Assembly: GCF_014642175.1 (NCBI RefSeq)
Contig: NZ_BMIL01000001.1
Coordinates: 469,698-533,697, forward strand
Origin: Pedobacter quisquiliarum
Lineage (GTDB): Bacteria; Bacteroidota; Bacteroidia; Sphingobacteriales; Sphingobacteriaceae
Length of the DNA: 64,000 nt
Reading direction: 5' to 3'
Under the pieces are notes generated by a model, which saw only the letters and a program-made list of their open reading frames with translations, was not told where the DNA came from and ran no database searches. Below, piece after piece: positions 52,448-60,919 of the stretch. A program made the translations under genes and the position numbers. How positions within the stretch are numbered: position 1 is the stretch's first letter; each line of letters starts with the position of its first letter.

Positions 52448-54631
52448 TTATTTTGAGAAAAGTAGCTCTCTAAGTTTCGGCAAAGGCCATACGCTATCGT
52501 CAACAATCTGCTCCAATTTATCTGAATGGTAACGGATGTTGAAGAAGTAAGACTTCACTTTTTCATCGTAAGCAATCGCTTTCTCGCGGGTATCTTCGAT
52601 GTTGTTGGTTACTTTACGTTCTTCCAGCATTGCATCCACGTTGTTTTTCACAATTCTAAGGTGCTGTGATAACTTGTTTATGATTTCAACTGGTGTAGAT
52701 AAAGCCTCTTTATCCAGGCCAAGTTCTTTCAAACCTTTAGCATTGTCGATCAAGATGTTCTGGTAAGCGATACAAGCCGGGATGATCATGCTGTTTGCAA
52801 CCTCACCATAAACCCTTGCTTCGATCTGAAGCTTTTTGTAATAGCTTTCCAAAAGGATCTCATGACGGGCATCAAGCTCTCTTTTGCTGAAAATGTTGGT
52901 TTTGGTGAATAGCTCAATGCTTTTTTCGCTTACATAAGCATCAAGTGCTTTAGGTGTGGTTTTGATGTTTGCTAAACCACGACGTTCTGCTTCTTCTTCC
53001 CACTCTTTACCGTAGCCATTACCTTCAAAACGGATGTCCTTAGACTCCTTGATGTAACGTTTGATAATCGTTAATAAAGCGATGTCTTTTTTCTCACCTT
53101 TTTTGATCAGGCGGTCAACCTCTCCTTTGAATTTCACCAACTGATCTGCAACAATTGCATTTAGGACAGTCATAGGTGCTGAAGAGTTCGCTGAAGAACC
53201 TACTGCACGCAACTCAAACTTGTTACCGGTAAAGGCAAAAGGGGAGGTACGGTTACGGTCGGTATTGTCTAACAGGATCTGTGGAATCTTTGGAATACCC
53301 AACCACAGTGCATTGTCTTCTTTGATCTTTTTGCTGATGCGGCTGTGCTCAATTTCGTCAAGCACTTCGTTCAACTGCTGACCAAGGAAAATGGATATAA
53401 TTGCCGGTGGCGCTTCGTTTGCACCCAAACGGTGATCGTTGCTTACCGAAGCGATACTTGCTCTTAAAAGATCTGCATGTTCGTGAACCGCTTTAATCGT
53501 GTTTACGAAGAAAGCAAGGAACATCAGGTTGTTTTTAGGCGTTTTACCTGGTGCCAGTAAGTTTTTACCAGTATCGGTAATCAGCGACCAGTTGTTGTGT
53601 TTACCGGAACCGTTGATGCCCGCATAAGGCTTCTCATGTAAAAGCACTTTGAATTTATGTCTCAAAGCAACTTTCTCCATCACGTCCATCAACAATTGGT
53701 TGTGGTCGATCGCCAGGTTAATTTCTTCATAAATCGGTGCACACTCGAACTGCATTGGTGCAACCTCATTGTGACGGGTTTTCAAAGGAATACCCAATTT
53801 CAAAGATTCATTCTCAAAATCCACCATGAAAGCCTGAACACGCTCCGGGATAGAACCGAAATAGTGATCTTCCAGCTGCTGACCTTTTGCAGACATGTGG
53901 CCGAAAAGCGCTCTGCCTGTCATTACAAGATCTGGTCTTGCATTATATAAGGCTAAATCTACCAGGAAATACTCCTGTTCGATACCTAAAGAAGCATTTA
54001 CTTTGGTGATGCCTTTGTCGAAATACTGACAAACATCAACTGCAGCTTTATCAATGGCGTTTACCGCTTTTAATAAAGGTGCTTTAAAATCCAAAGCTTC
54101 ACCAGTATAAGAAACGAAAACGGTCGGGATACAAAGTGTTTTTCCGGAAGGGTTTTCCATGATGAAGGCTGGGGAAGAAGGATCCCATGCGGTATAACCA
54201 CGAGCTTCAAAAGTATTACGGATACCACCGTTCGGGAAGCTGGAAGCATCAGGCTCCTGCTGAACCAGGGCGCTACCTGCAAAATTTTCAACCGGACCTT
54301 CGCTGCTTGGCTCAAAGAAAGAGTCATGTTTTTCAGCGGTTGTACCTGTTAGGGGCTGGAACCAGTGGGTGTAATGGGTTACACCTTTAGACATTGCCCA
54401 TGTTTTCATTGCTGTTGCAATGTGGTTTGCGTCCTCCTGGCTGATCAGGGTACCTTGATCGATCGCAGAAACCAACTTGCCGTAAACTTCTTTGGACAAG
54501 TAAGCTTTCATTTTTTTCTGATCAAAAACGTTTGATCCAAAAAAGTCAGAAATCTTTGATGCAGGCGCTTTAACCTCAGGAGATACTCGGAATTGTGCTT
54601 CGTTTAATGCAAATGTTCTTAAACTTTTCAT
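52448..54631 (-). CDS. glnA: Glutamine synthetase type III
   Basis: A 727-residue GSIII, the large dodecameric glutamine synthetase common in Bacteroidota. The N-terminus (FGSNVFDQKKMKAYLS) and THYTHWFQPLTGTTAEKHDSF are GSIII-specific; SLGIEQEYFLVD carries active-site Glu residues. RHNEVAPMQFE, NGSGKHNNWSL and NRTSPFAFTGNKFELRAVG form the catalytic core, followed by a long helical C-terminal extension (~560-727). It assimilates ammonium using ATP. A TATTTTTG box lies 19 bp upstream. Confidence 0.97.
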   Translation of the reverse strand: MKSLRTFALNEAQFRVSPEVKAPASKISDFFGSNVFDQKKMKAYLSKEVYGKLVSAIDQGTLISQEDANHIATAMKTWAMSKGVTHYTHWFQPLTGTTAEKHDSFFEPSSEGPVENFAGSALVQQEPDASSFPNGGIRNTFEARGYTAWDPSSPAFIMENPSGKTLCIPTVFVSYTGEALDFKAPLLKAVNAIDKAAVDVCQYFDKGITKVNASLGIEQEYFLVDLALYNARPDLVMTGRALFGHMSAKGQQLEDHYFGSIPERVQAFMVDFENESLKLGIPLKTRHNEVAPMQFECAPIYEEINLAIDHNQLLMDVMEKVALRHKFKVLLHEKPYAGINGSGKHNNWSLITDTGKNLLAPGKTPKNNLMFLAFFVNTIKAVHEHADLLRASIASVSNDHRLGANEAPPAIISIFLGQQLNEVLDEIEHSRISKKIKEDNALWLGIPKIPQILLDNTDRNRTSPFAFTGNKFELRAVGSSANSSAPMTVLNAIVADQLVKFKGEVDRLIKKGEKKDIALLTIIKRYIKESKDIRFEGNGYGKEWEEEAERRGLANIKTTPKALDAYVSEKSIELFTKTNIFSKRELDARHEILLESYYKKLQIEARVYGEVANSMIIPACIAYQNILIDNAKGLKELGLDKEALSTPVEIINKLSQHLRIVKNNVDAMLEERKVTNNIEDTREKAIAYDEKVKSYFFNIRYHSDKLEQIVDDSVWPLPKLRELLFSK

Positions 54632-54650
54632 TTGGTTTTTAGAATTTGTC

Positions 54651-54658
54651 CAAAAATA
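54651..54658 (-). promoter_or_regulatory. -7 promoter box of glnA
   Basis: TATTTTTG on the minus strand matches TAnnTTTG, 19 bp before the glnA start. Confidence 0.45.
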
Positions 54659-55001
54659 GCAGAATTATATTTTATTTCTGTGAATTTCGATCAAAAATCT
54701 CCTGAATTTTTGAAAATACCTGAAAACTGGACACTGTTTTTGGCGTTTTTGCCTAAATGAGCGGTTTTTATAGCGTAAATCTAATTTATCTGTTACCAAA
54801 AGCGGGCATGTCTGCGTACCGGCAAAATGCACACCAAGCGCCATTGTCAAGGGAAATTAAGCACAGCTACTCCACACCTGGACCACACCTCGCCCACACC
54901 ACACCCACGTAAACTGTGCGTTTGCTGTGTTTCAGCTGTTCTTCAGCTCAGCGGTATTCGGCGCTTTGCTTTTCCGGTGCTTGCCGGTTTATGGTACAAG
55001 C
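54659..55001. other. Intergenic region between divergent glnA and purL
   Basis: About 340 bp with no convincing gene. It includes a C/A-rich stretch near 54860-54905 (repeated CCACAC units) and otherwise mixed sequence. No RNA gene or strong hairpin was recognised. Confidence 0.5.
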
Positions 55002-55033
55002 TTGCAGAATAGTACAGGATTTTTTTACCTTTG
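55002..55033 (+). promoter_or_regulatory. Promoter of purL
   Basis: TTG at 55002-55004, 21 bp spacer and TACCTTTG at 55026-55033, an exact -7 match, 25 bp before the GTG start. Confidence 0.65.
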
Positions 55034-55058
55034 CCATAATCCTTAAACATACATTATA

Positions 55059-57281
55059 GTGGAAAATACACAGCTGACAACATTAGAAACCGCCAAGGAC
55101 CTCGGTCTTTTACCAGAAGAGTATGATAGAATTATTGCGATCCTGGGTCGTACGCCTAATTTTACAGAACTAAGTATCTTTTCTGTAATGTGGAGCGAGC
55201 ACTGCTCTTACAAAAACTCCATCAACTGGTTAAAGAAACTTCCTAAAGACGGTCCGCGTATGCTGGCCAAAGCAGGTGAGGAGAATGCCGGTATGGTTGA
55301 TCTTGGCGACGGTATTGCCTGTGTATTTAAAATTGAATCCCATAACCACCCATCTGCATTAGAGCCTTACCAAGGTGCAGCGACAGGAGTAGGCGGTATC
55401 AACCGCGATATTTTCACCATGGGTGCAAGACCAATCGCCCAGCTGAACTCCTTGCGTTTCGGTGATCCTAATCACCCGAAAACACAATGGCTGATGAAAG
55501 GTGTGGTAAAAGGTATTGGTGATTATGGTAATGCTTTCGGTATCCCAACCGTAGGTGGTGAGTTGTTCTTTGATGAATCTTTCCACGTGAACCCATTGGT
55601 TAACGCCATGTCTGCGGGTATCGTTAAAGTTGGAGAAACCGTTTCGGCGACTTCATACGGCGTTGGTAACCCAGTATATATTGTAGGTTCGGCGACTGGT
55701 AAAGACGGGATCCACGGTGCAGCATTTGCATCAAAAAACATTACAGAAGATTCAGTGAATGACCTTCCTGCAGTTCAGGTAGGAGACCCGTTCCAGGAGA
55801 AACTGTTATTGGAAGCAACCTTAGAAGTAATTAAAACTGGTGCCGTAATTGGTATGCAGGATATGGGTGCGGCGGGTATCATCTGTTCCAACTCAGAGAT
55901 GAGTGCGAAGGGTGAGCATGGTATGCGCATCGACTTAGATAAAGTACCTACGCGTCAGGAAAACATGCAGCCTTTCGAGATCCTGTTATCAGAATCTCAG
56001 GAGCGTATGCTGATCGTGGTAGAAAAAGGCCGTGAAGCGGAAGTAGAAGCGGTATTTGATAAATGGGATCTTCATGCGGTGCAGATCGGTGAAGTAACCG
56101 ACACACAGCGCCTGGAGTATTACATGAATGGCGAACTGGTTGCGGACGTACCTGCAGACGACCTGGTATTGGGTGGTGGTGCACCGGTATATGACCGTGA
56201 ATACACAGAACCAGCTTATTTCCAAGAGTACAAGAAATTCAACATTGATTCTGTTGCTGTTCCACAGAACCTTAAAGCCATTGCAGATCACCTGGTTTCA
56301 CATCCGAACATCGCTTCGAAAAGATGGGTAACGGATCAGTATGATTCTATGGTGGGTACGGCGACGATGACCACAAACCGTCCGAGTGACGCGGCGATCG
56401 TTTCTGTTAAAGGCACCGACAAGGCGATTGCTTTAACGGTAGACTGTAACTCGCGTTACGTGAACGCAGATCCGGAAACGGGTTGTGCCATCGCGGTAGC
56501 GGAAGCAGCAAGAAACATTACCTGTGCAGGTGGAGAGCCAGTGGCGATCACCAACTGTCTGAACTTTGGTAATCCTTATGTGCCGGAAGTATTCTGGCAG
56601 TTTGCTTCAGCCATTAAAGGTATGAGCACTGCAGCAACAAAATTCGAAACCCCGATTACTGGTGGTAACGTATCTTTCTATAACCAGTCGACCGACGACG
56701 GACCGGTATTCCCGACACCAACCATCGGTATGCTGGGTATTCTGGATAACAAAGACACATTAACCACTTTAGATTTCAAGCAGCCAGGTGATTTGATTTA
56801 CCTGATTGGTGCATCTAAGAACGATATTGCTTCCTCGCAATACCTGGCTTCGTACGTAAAAGTAAAAGCATCTCCGGCACCATATTTCGATCTTGAAGAA
56901 GAGTATGCCATGCAGCAGGTGGTTAAACAGCTGATCATCCAGAAGATGATCAAATCTGCGCATGATGTGGCAGATGGCGGTTTATACATTGCTTTACTGG
57001 AATCTGCGATGCCGAACAACTTAGGTTTCAACATCACCTCAGATGAAACGATCCGTAAAGATGCTTTCTTGTTTGGAGAAGCACAAGGACGTGTAATCGT
57101 GACCTTGACTTCTGATGAGCAGGAAGCGTTTGTAGAGATGCTTGCCGCTTCGGAGACCGAGTTCAGCTTATTGGGTACGGTGACTGACGGTGCGTTGATC
57201 GTTGACGAAGAAAGCTTCGGCAGCGTGTTGGAAGCGAAACAAGTACACTTAAACGTATTGCACAACATCTTAGGCGCATAA
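55059..57281 (+). CDS. purL: Phosphoribosylformylglycinamidine synthase subunit PurL (small type)
   Basis: A 740-residue PurL of the multi-subunit type, which needs separate PurQ and PurS partners. It begins at GTG 55059. [42 protein letters not shown] (catalytic His), [23 protein letters not shown] and [15 protein letters not shown] are typical blocks. It converts formylglycinamide ribotide to the amidine in purine synthesis. It heads a five-gene run in the same direction; purQ and purS are not in it. Confidence 0.95.
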   Translation: MENTQLTTLETAKDLGLLPEEYDRIIAILGRTPNFTELSIFSVMWSEHCSYKNSINWLKKLPKDGPRMLAKAGEENAGMVDLGDGIACVFKIESHNHPSALEPYQGAATGVGGINRDIFTMGARPIAQLNSLRFGDPNHPKTQWLMKGVVKGIGDYGNAFGIPTVGGELFFDESFHVNPLVNAMSAGIVKVGETVSATSYGVGNPVYIVGSATGKDGIHGAAFASKNITEDSVNDLPAVQVGDPFQEKLLLEATLEVIKTGAVIGMQDMGAAGIICSNSEMSAKGEHGMRIDLDKVPTRQENMQPFEILLSESQERMLIVVEKGREAEVEAVFDKWDLHAVQIGEVTDTQRLEYYMNGELVADVPADDLVLGGGAPVYDREYTEPAYFQEYKKFNIDSVAVPQNLKAIADHLVSHPNIASKRWVTDQYDSMVGTATMTTNRPSDAAIVSVKGTDKAIALTVDCNSRYVNADPETGCAIAVAEAARNITCAGGEPVAITNCLNFGNPYVPEVFWQFASAIKGMSTAATKFETPITGGNVSFYNQSTDDGPVFPTPTIGMLGILDNKDTLTTLDFKQPGDLIYLIGASKNDIASSQYLASYVKVKASPAPYFDLEEEYAMQQVVKQLIIQKMIKSAHDVADGGLYIALLESAMPNNLGFNITSDETIRKDAFLFGEAQGRVIVTLTSDEQEAFVEMLAASETEFSLLGTVTDGALIVDEESFGSVLEAKQVHLNVLHNILGA

Positions 57282-57284
57282 GCC

Positions 57285-57668
57285 ATGTTCAATAAAATAC
57301 ATCACGTAGCAATCATTTGTGCCGACTATGCGCGGAGCAAAGATTTCTACGTGAATACCCTGGGGTTAACGGTTATACAGGAAGTATACCGCGAAGCCAG
57401 GAAATCTTACAAGCTTGATCTGGCAGTGAATGGTCACTACCAGATTGAGCTTTTTTCATTTGAAAACCCACCATTACGGGCTTCCGGTCCGGAGGCCGTT
57501 GGGCTAAGGCACCTGTGCTTTGAGGTGGATGATCTGGATGCTGCGGTTGCGACCTTAAATGCTCGCGGCGTGCTGACGGAGCCCATCCGTGTAGACGAAT
57601 ACACCGGCAAGCGGTTTACTTTCTTTACCGACCCGGACAAGCTGCCGCTGGAGATCTACGCGCGTTAG
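57285..57668 (+). CDS. VOC family protein (glyoxalase-like, YaeR/GloA2 type)
   Basis: A 127-residue protein of two beta-alpha-beta-beta-beta units. KIHHVAIICADYARSKDFYV opens it with a metal-binding His; QIELFSFENPP, GLRHLCFEVDDLDAAV and FTFFTDPDKLPLEIYA give the other ligands (Glu, His, Glu). The metal site looks complete, so a lyase or isomerase activity is possible. It starts 3 bp after purL and probably shares its transcript. Confidence 0.85.
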   Translation: MFNKIHHVAIICADYARSKDFYVNTLGLTVIQEVYREARKSYKLDLAVNGHYQIELFSFENPPLRASGPEAVGLRHLCFEVDDLDAAVATLNARGVLTEPIRVDEYTGKRFTFFTDPDKLPLEIYAR

Positions 57669-57670
57669 CA

Positions 57671-58375
57671 ATGGGGAGTCTATTCCGTTTCAAGCAATTT
57701 TCGGTGGACCAGTCCGGCTGTGCGATGAAGATCAATACAGACGGTGTGCTGATTGGCGGCATCGTTACGGCGGATGCCCCTTCGCGGATCCTGGATGTGG
57801 GTACCGGCACCGGCGTGATTGCGATGATGCTGGCACAGCGTTTTCCTGCAGCACAGGTAGAGGCGGTGGAAATTGATGCATCAGCAGCGTCGACGGCGGC
57901 TAAGAACTTTGCTGCTTCGCCCTTTGCCGCGCGTCTGGCAGTACATACCGGAGACATTCTGAACTTTGAAAGTACATTTGGGTACGACCTGATTATCTCC
58001 AATCCACCATTTTTTGTAAACGATCTTAAAAATCCGGAGGCTGCGAAGCGACTGGCGAGGCATGCCGATGCGGATTTCTTTATCGGACTGCTGCGGAAGG
58101 TTGCCGGGCTGCTGAACCCTGGTGGCGAATGCTGGCTGATCTTACCGGTGAAACAAGCGGAGGCGCTGGTGGTACAAGCCGTGCTGTATAAGTTGTTTCC
58201 GCGCCGGATCATTCATGTGCATTCCGATGAAAGCAAACCCGAGATCCGGCAGGTGATTTGTTTCAGCTTTGCCAATACAGCGGTGGTGCATGAAGATTTT
58301 TATATTTACGCCGCACAGGGGCTGTACACCGAGGCATACACACGTTTGCTGAAGGACTTTTTCCTGGCATTTTAA
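57671..58375 (+). CDS. trmN6: tRNA1(Val) (adenine-37-N6)-methyltransferase-like protein
   Basis: A 234-residue SAM-dependent methyltransferase. Motif I is ILDVGTGTGVIAMMLAQ, the acidic motif II is VEAVEIDASAA, and the adenine-N6 motif IV is ISNPPFF. The N-terminal FKQFSVDQSGCAMKINTDGVLIG matches YfiC/TrmN6. It is expected to methylate A37 of tRNA-Val in the cytosol. It starts 2 bp after the VOC gene stop. Confidence 0.9.
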   Translation: MGSLFRFKQFSVDQSGCAMKINTDGVLIGGIVTADAPSRILDVGTGTGVIAMMLAQRFPAAQVEAVEIDASAASTAAKNFAASPFAARLAVHTGDILNFESTFGYDLIISNPPFFVNDLKNPEAAKRLARHADADFFIGLLRKVAGLLNPGGECWLILPVKQAEALVVQAVLYKLFPRRIIHVHSDESKPEIRQVICFSFANTAVVHEDFYIYAAQGLYTEAYTRLLKDFFLAF

Positions 58376-58385
58376 ACCTGATATT

Positions 58386-58877
58386 TTGAAGCGAATCGGA
58401 TTGATATCGGATACCCACGGGTATCTGGATGAAGCAGTATATAAACATTTTGAGGCCTGCGATGAGGTATGGCATGCGGGCGACTTTGGAGCGGGGGTTG
58501 CGGAACCTTTAGCGGCTTTTAAGCCATTGCGGGGCGTATGGGGGAATATTGATGACAAGGGCATCCGGCAGGAATTCCCGGAGCACAACCGTTTCATGTG
58601 TGAGGATGTGGATGTCTGGATGACGCATATTGGCGGTTATCCGGGCAGATATTCCGCACAAGTGAGGTCAGAAATATACACTAAGCCGCCGAAGCTGTTT
58701 ATAACAGGGCACTCGCATATTTTAAAGGTGATGTTTGATCCTAAAATAAGCTGTCTGCACATAAATCCCGGTGCAGCAGGAAAATCCGGGTGGCATAAAG
58801 TAAGAACATTGATCCGTTTTAGTGTTTCTGGAGACAAAATTGATAACTTAGAGGTAATTGAGTTAGGTAAAAGATAA
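58386..58877 (+). CDS. Metallophosphoesterase, YfcE/MJ0936 type
   Basis: A 163-residue calcineurin-like phosphoesterase. Metal-binding motifs: ISDTHGYL (Asp, His), VWHAGDFG (Asp), VWGNIDDK (Asn, Asp), MTHIGGYPG (His) and ITGHSHI (two His). The set is complete for a two-metal phosphodiesterase. The start is TTG 58386, since the first strand begins there and no in-frame ATG precedes it. Substrate unknown. Gap to trmN6 is 10 bp. Confidence 0.9.
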   Translation: MKRIGLISDTHGYLDEAVYKHFEACDEVWHAGDFGAGVAEPLAAFKPLRGVWGNIDDKGIRQEFPEHNRFMCEDVDVWMTHIGGYPGRYSAQVRSEIYTKPPKLFITGHSHILKVMFDPKISCLHINPGAAGKSGWHKVRTLIRFSVSGDKIDNLEVIELGKR

Positions 58878-58901
58878 CGTAAATTATACACTAAGTAAAA
58901 T

Positions 58902-59918
58902 ATGGCAGGCATTAAAACATTGGGTCAGTTCATCATTGAGAAACAGGCCGACTTCCCTTATGCTAAGGGCGAATTATCCAGGTTGCTGCGCGACATTGGC
59001 ATTGCATCGAAGATCGTAAACCGGGAGGTGAATAAAGCCGGACTGGTCGATATTCTGGGGGATTTCGGCAGTACGAATGTGCAGGGGGAAGACCAGAAGA
59101 AGCTTGACGTATTTGCAAACACGCAGTTCATTGCGGCGCTGACGAGTGGCGGGGAGTGCTGCATTGTGGCGTCGGAGGAAGAGGATGAGTTTGTGGCGAT
59201 TGATTCGCCGGTCTCGAAGAACGCGAAGTATATTGTCTGTATAGATCCGCTGGATGGCTCTTCAAACATTGACTGTAACGTGGCCGTGGGCACAATCTTT
59301 TCCATTTTCAGGAGGAAATCTACAGAAGGTAAGGCGACGCTTGAAGACGTGCTGCAGAAAGGCACGGAGCAGGTCGCTGCGGGTTATGTGATCTATGGCT
59401 CGTCGACCATGCTCGTGTACACGACCGGCAAGGGGGTGAACGGCTTTACGCTGGATCCGTCGATCGGCGAATTTTGTCTTTCTCACCCGGACATGAAGGT
59501 TCCGGAAGATGGAAAGATCTATTCCATTAATGAGGGGAACTATGTGCATTTCCCGGATGGGGTAAAGAAGTACCTGAAATATGCGCAGGTAGAGGATAAG
59601 GCCAGCAACCGTCCATATACTTCGAGGTATATCGGTTCTATGGTGGCAGATATCCATCGGAACCTGATTAAGGGCGGGATCTATATGTATCCGACCACTG
59701 CTGGTTCACCGAATGGTAAGCTTCGATTAATGTACGAATGTAATCCGATGGCATTCATCATCGAGCAGGCTGGGGGCGTGGCTTCTGATGGTTTCAGGAG
59801 GATCATGGAGATTGAACCTACAGCACTGCACCAACGGACAGCGGTGTACATCGGTTCGAGGAAGATGGTGGAGATGGTTGAAAGTTTATTGGCGGAGCAG
59901 CAGGCTAGAGTAGCGTAG
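58902..59918 (+). CDS. fbp: Fructose-1,6-bisphosphatase, class I
   Basis: A 338-residue gluconeogenic phosphatase. [47 protein letters not shown] and the metal site [21 protein letters not shown] are canonical. [24 protein letters not shown] and [20 protein letters not shown] complete the active site. It is last of the purL run and overlaps the convergent rnhA by 14 bp. Confidence 0.96.
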   Translation: MAGIKTLGQFIIEKQADFPYAKGELSRLLRDIGIASKIVNREVNKAGLVDILGDFGSTNVQGEDQKKLDVFANTQFIAALTSGGECCIVASEEEDEFVAIDSPVSKNAKYIVCIDPLDGSSNIDCNVAVGTIFSIFRRKSTEGKATLEDVLQKGTEQVAAGYVIYGSSTMLVYTTGKGVNGFTLDPSIGEFCLSHPDMKVPEDGKIYSINEGNYVHFPDGVKKYLKYAQVEDKASNRPYTSRYIGSMVADIHRNLIKGGIYMYPTTAGSPNGKLRLMYECNPMAFIIEQAGGVASDGFRRIMEIEPTALHQRTAVYIGSRKMVEMVESLLAEQQARVA

Positions 59919-60378
59919 ACTTGTTCTTTTCTGCTTCGAATTCATAGTCGATCTGCCAGGCTGCACGATTTTTTGATGCTGCGACTGCTAGTTGGTCGCA
60001 GCGTTCATTTTCGGTGTGCAGGTTGTGCCCTTTGATCCAGGTGAAGGCCACCTGGTGAAGCTTGTAGATCTGGAGGAACTGCAACCAAAGGTCTTTATTC
60101 TTTTTGCCTTTGAAACCGGTTTTGGCCCAGCCGAATACCCATTTCTTTTCTATGGAATCGATGACGTACTTGGAATCGGAGGTAACCATCACCTGGGCGC
60201 CTGGTGTTTTGATGGCTTTTAAGCCTTCAATCACGGCGAGTAGTTCCATACGGTTGTTGGTGGTCATGCGGAAGCCGCCGCTAAGTTCCTTGTAGTGCTT
60301 TCCGGAGCGCAGGATAACACCGTAGCCACCTGGGCCGGGGTTTCCACTTGCTGCGCCGTCTGTGAAGATTTCGATCAT
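59905..60378 (-). CDS. rnhA: Ribonuclease HI
   Basis: A 157-residue RNase H. The DEDD catalytic residues can be placed: Asp in [19 protein letters not shown], Glu in [13 protein letters not shown], Asp in [12 protein letters not shown] and Asp in NERCDQLA, with the flexible-loop His in [11 protein letters not shown]. It cleaves RNA in RNA-DNA hybrids such as R-loops and primers. A C-terminal tail (~145-157) extends past the core. The 3' end overlaps fbp. Confidence 0.95.
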   Translation of the reverse strand: MIEIFTDGAASGNPGPGGYGVILRSGKHYKELSGGFRMTTNNRMELLAVIEGLKAIKTPGAQVMVTSDSKYVIDSIEKKWVFGWAKTGFKGKKNKDLWLQFLQIYKLHQVAFTWIKGHNLHTENERCDQLAVAASKNRAAWQIDYEFEAEKNKSTLL

Positions 60379-60550
60379 AGAAGGGGCAAAGGTAGGCTTT
60401 CTGGTTTGAAAATGGAGGTTGGTGTGGATTAATGGGGGTTTACATTCTTTAAGTTCTTGTTTTTAGCTGCTTGTTCCGCTCTTGTAATGAATTTTAATCC
60501 TTTGATGTTGATAGGGTTATCAGAAAGTGGTGGGAGAAAGTTTAAATAAA

Positions 60551-60581
60551 TTTGCTTGGAATATTATTAATCGTACTTTTG
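60551..60581 (+). promoter_or_regulatory. Promoter of tRNA-His
   Basis: TTTG (60551-60554), 19-bp spacer, TACTTTTG (60574-60581): both elements match the Bacteroidota consensus and lie 15 bp before the tRNA. It is the cleanest promoter in the window. Confidence 0.78.
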
Positions 60582-60596
60582 TCATCGTAAAACATG

Positions 60597-60673
60597 GTGG
60601 TTTTAGCTCAGTTGGTTAGAGCATCGGTTTGTGGTACCGAGGGTCGTGGGTTCGAGCCCCATATTCCACCCCA
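60597..60673 (+). tRNA. tRNA-His (GTG)
   Basis: A full cloverleaf can be drawn. D arm GCTC...GAGC, anticodon stem TCGGT/ACCGA with loop TTGTGGT giving anticodon GTG, T arm GTGGG-TTCGAGC-CCCAT. The encoded CCA is at 60671-60673. A G at 60596 sits opposite discriminator C (60670), as expected for the extra G-1 of tRNA-His. The acceptor stem (GTGGTTT with ATTCCAC) has two adjacent T-T mismatches at the 5:68 and 6:67 positions. Confidence 0.95.
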
Positions 60674-60680
60674 GTTTTTG

Positions 60681-60710
60681 AAAGCAGTCCAGATGGGCTG
60701 CTTTTTTTTT
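60681..60710 (+). terminator. Terminator of tRNA-His
   Basis: AAAGCAGTCC (60681-60690) pairs with GGGCTGCTTT (60695-60704) with one G-T pair, followed by Ts to 60710. Confidence 0.9.
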
Positions 60711-60919
60711 GCGTGGTTTGTATTTTAGAGACAAAGATTAAGGGTAGTTCAGTTCTTTTGATAGTCGCGTGAAAACAAGTGTTCTAGATGGATCATCAAG
60801 TGAGTGTAATTTGAATCATTATAACCTTCCTTTTCTGAGACGAATTACTTAGACGACTACTAGTTTATTGTTAAATCTAATACTAGAAATAAAAGTCCCA
60901 GGCACAGCCTAATAGTCTT
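60711..60919. other. AT-rich spacer between tRNA-His and the STAND gene
   Basis: No gene was seen. It contains one copy of the 16-bp repeat described separately. Base composition is already lower in GC than in the preceding housekeeping genes. Confidence 0.5.
60826..60841 (+). repeat. 16-bp direct repeat, copy 1
   Basis: CTTCCTTTTCTGAGAC, identical to 63902-63917 and in the same orientation. The two copies bracket the STAND NTPase gene. Confidence 0.7.

Noticed and set aside
60597..60673. tRNA-His 3' end as an attachment site of an integrated element
   Set aside because: No copy of the tRNA 3' end (GTTCGAGCCCCAT region) was found in the rest of the window and no integrase is visible; the 16-bp repeat lies elsewhere.
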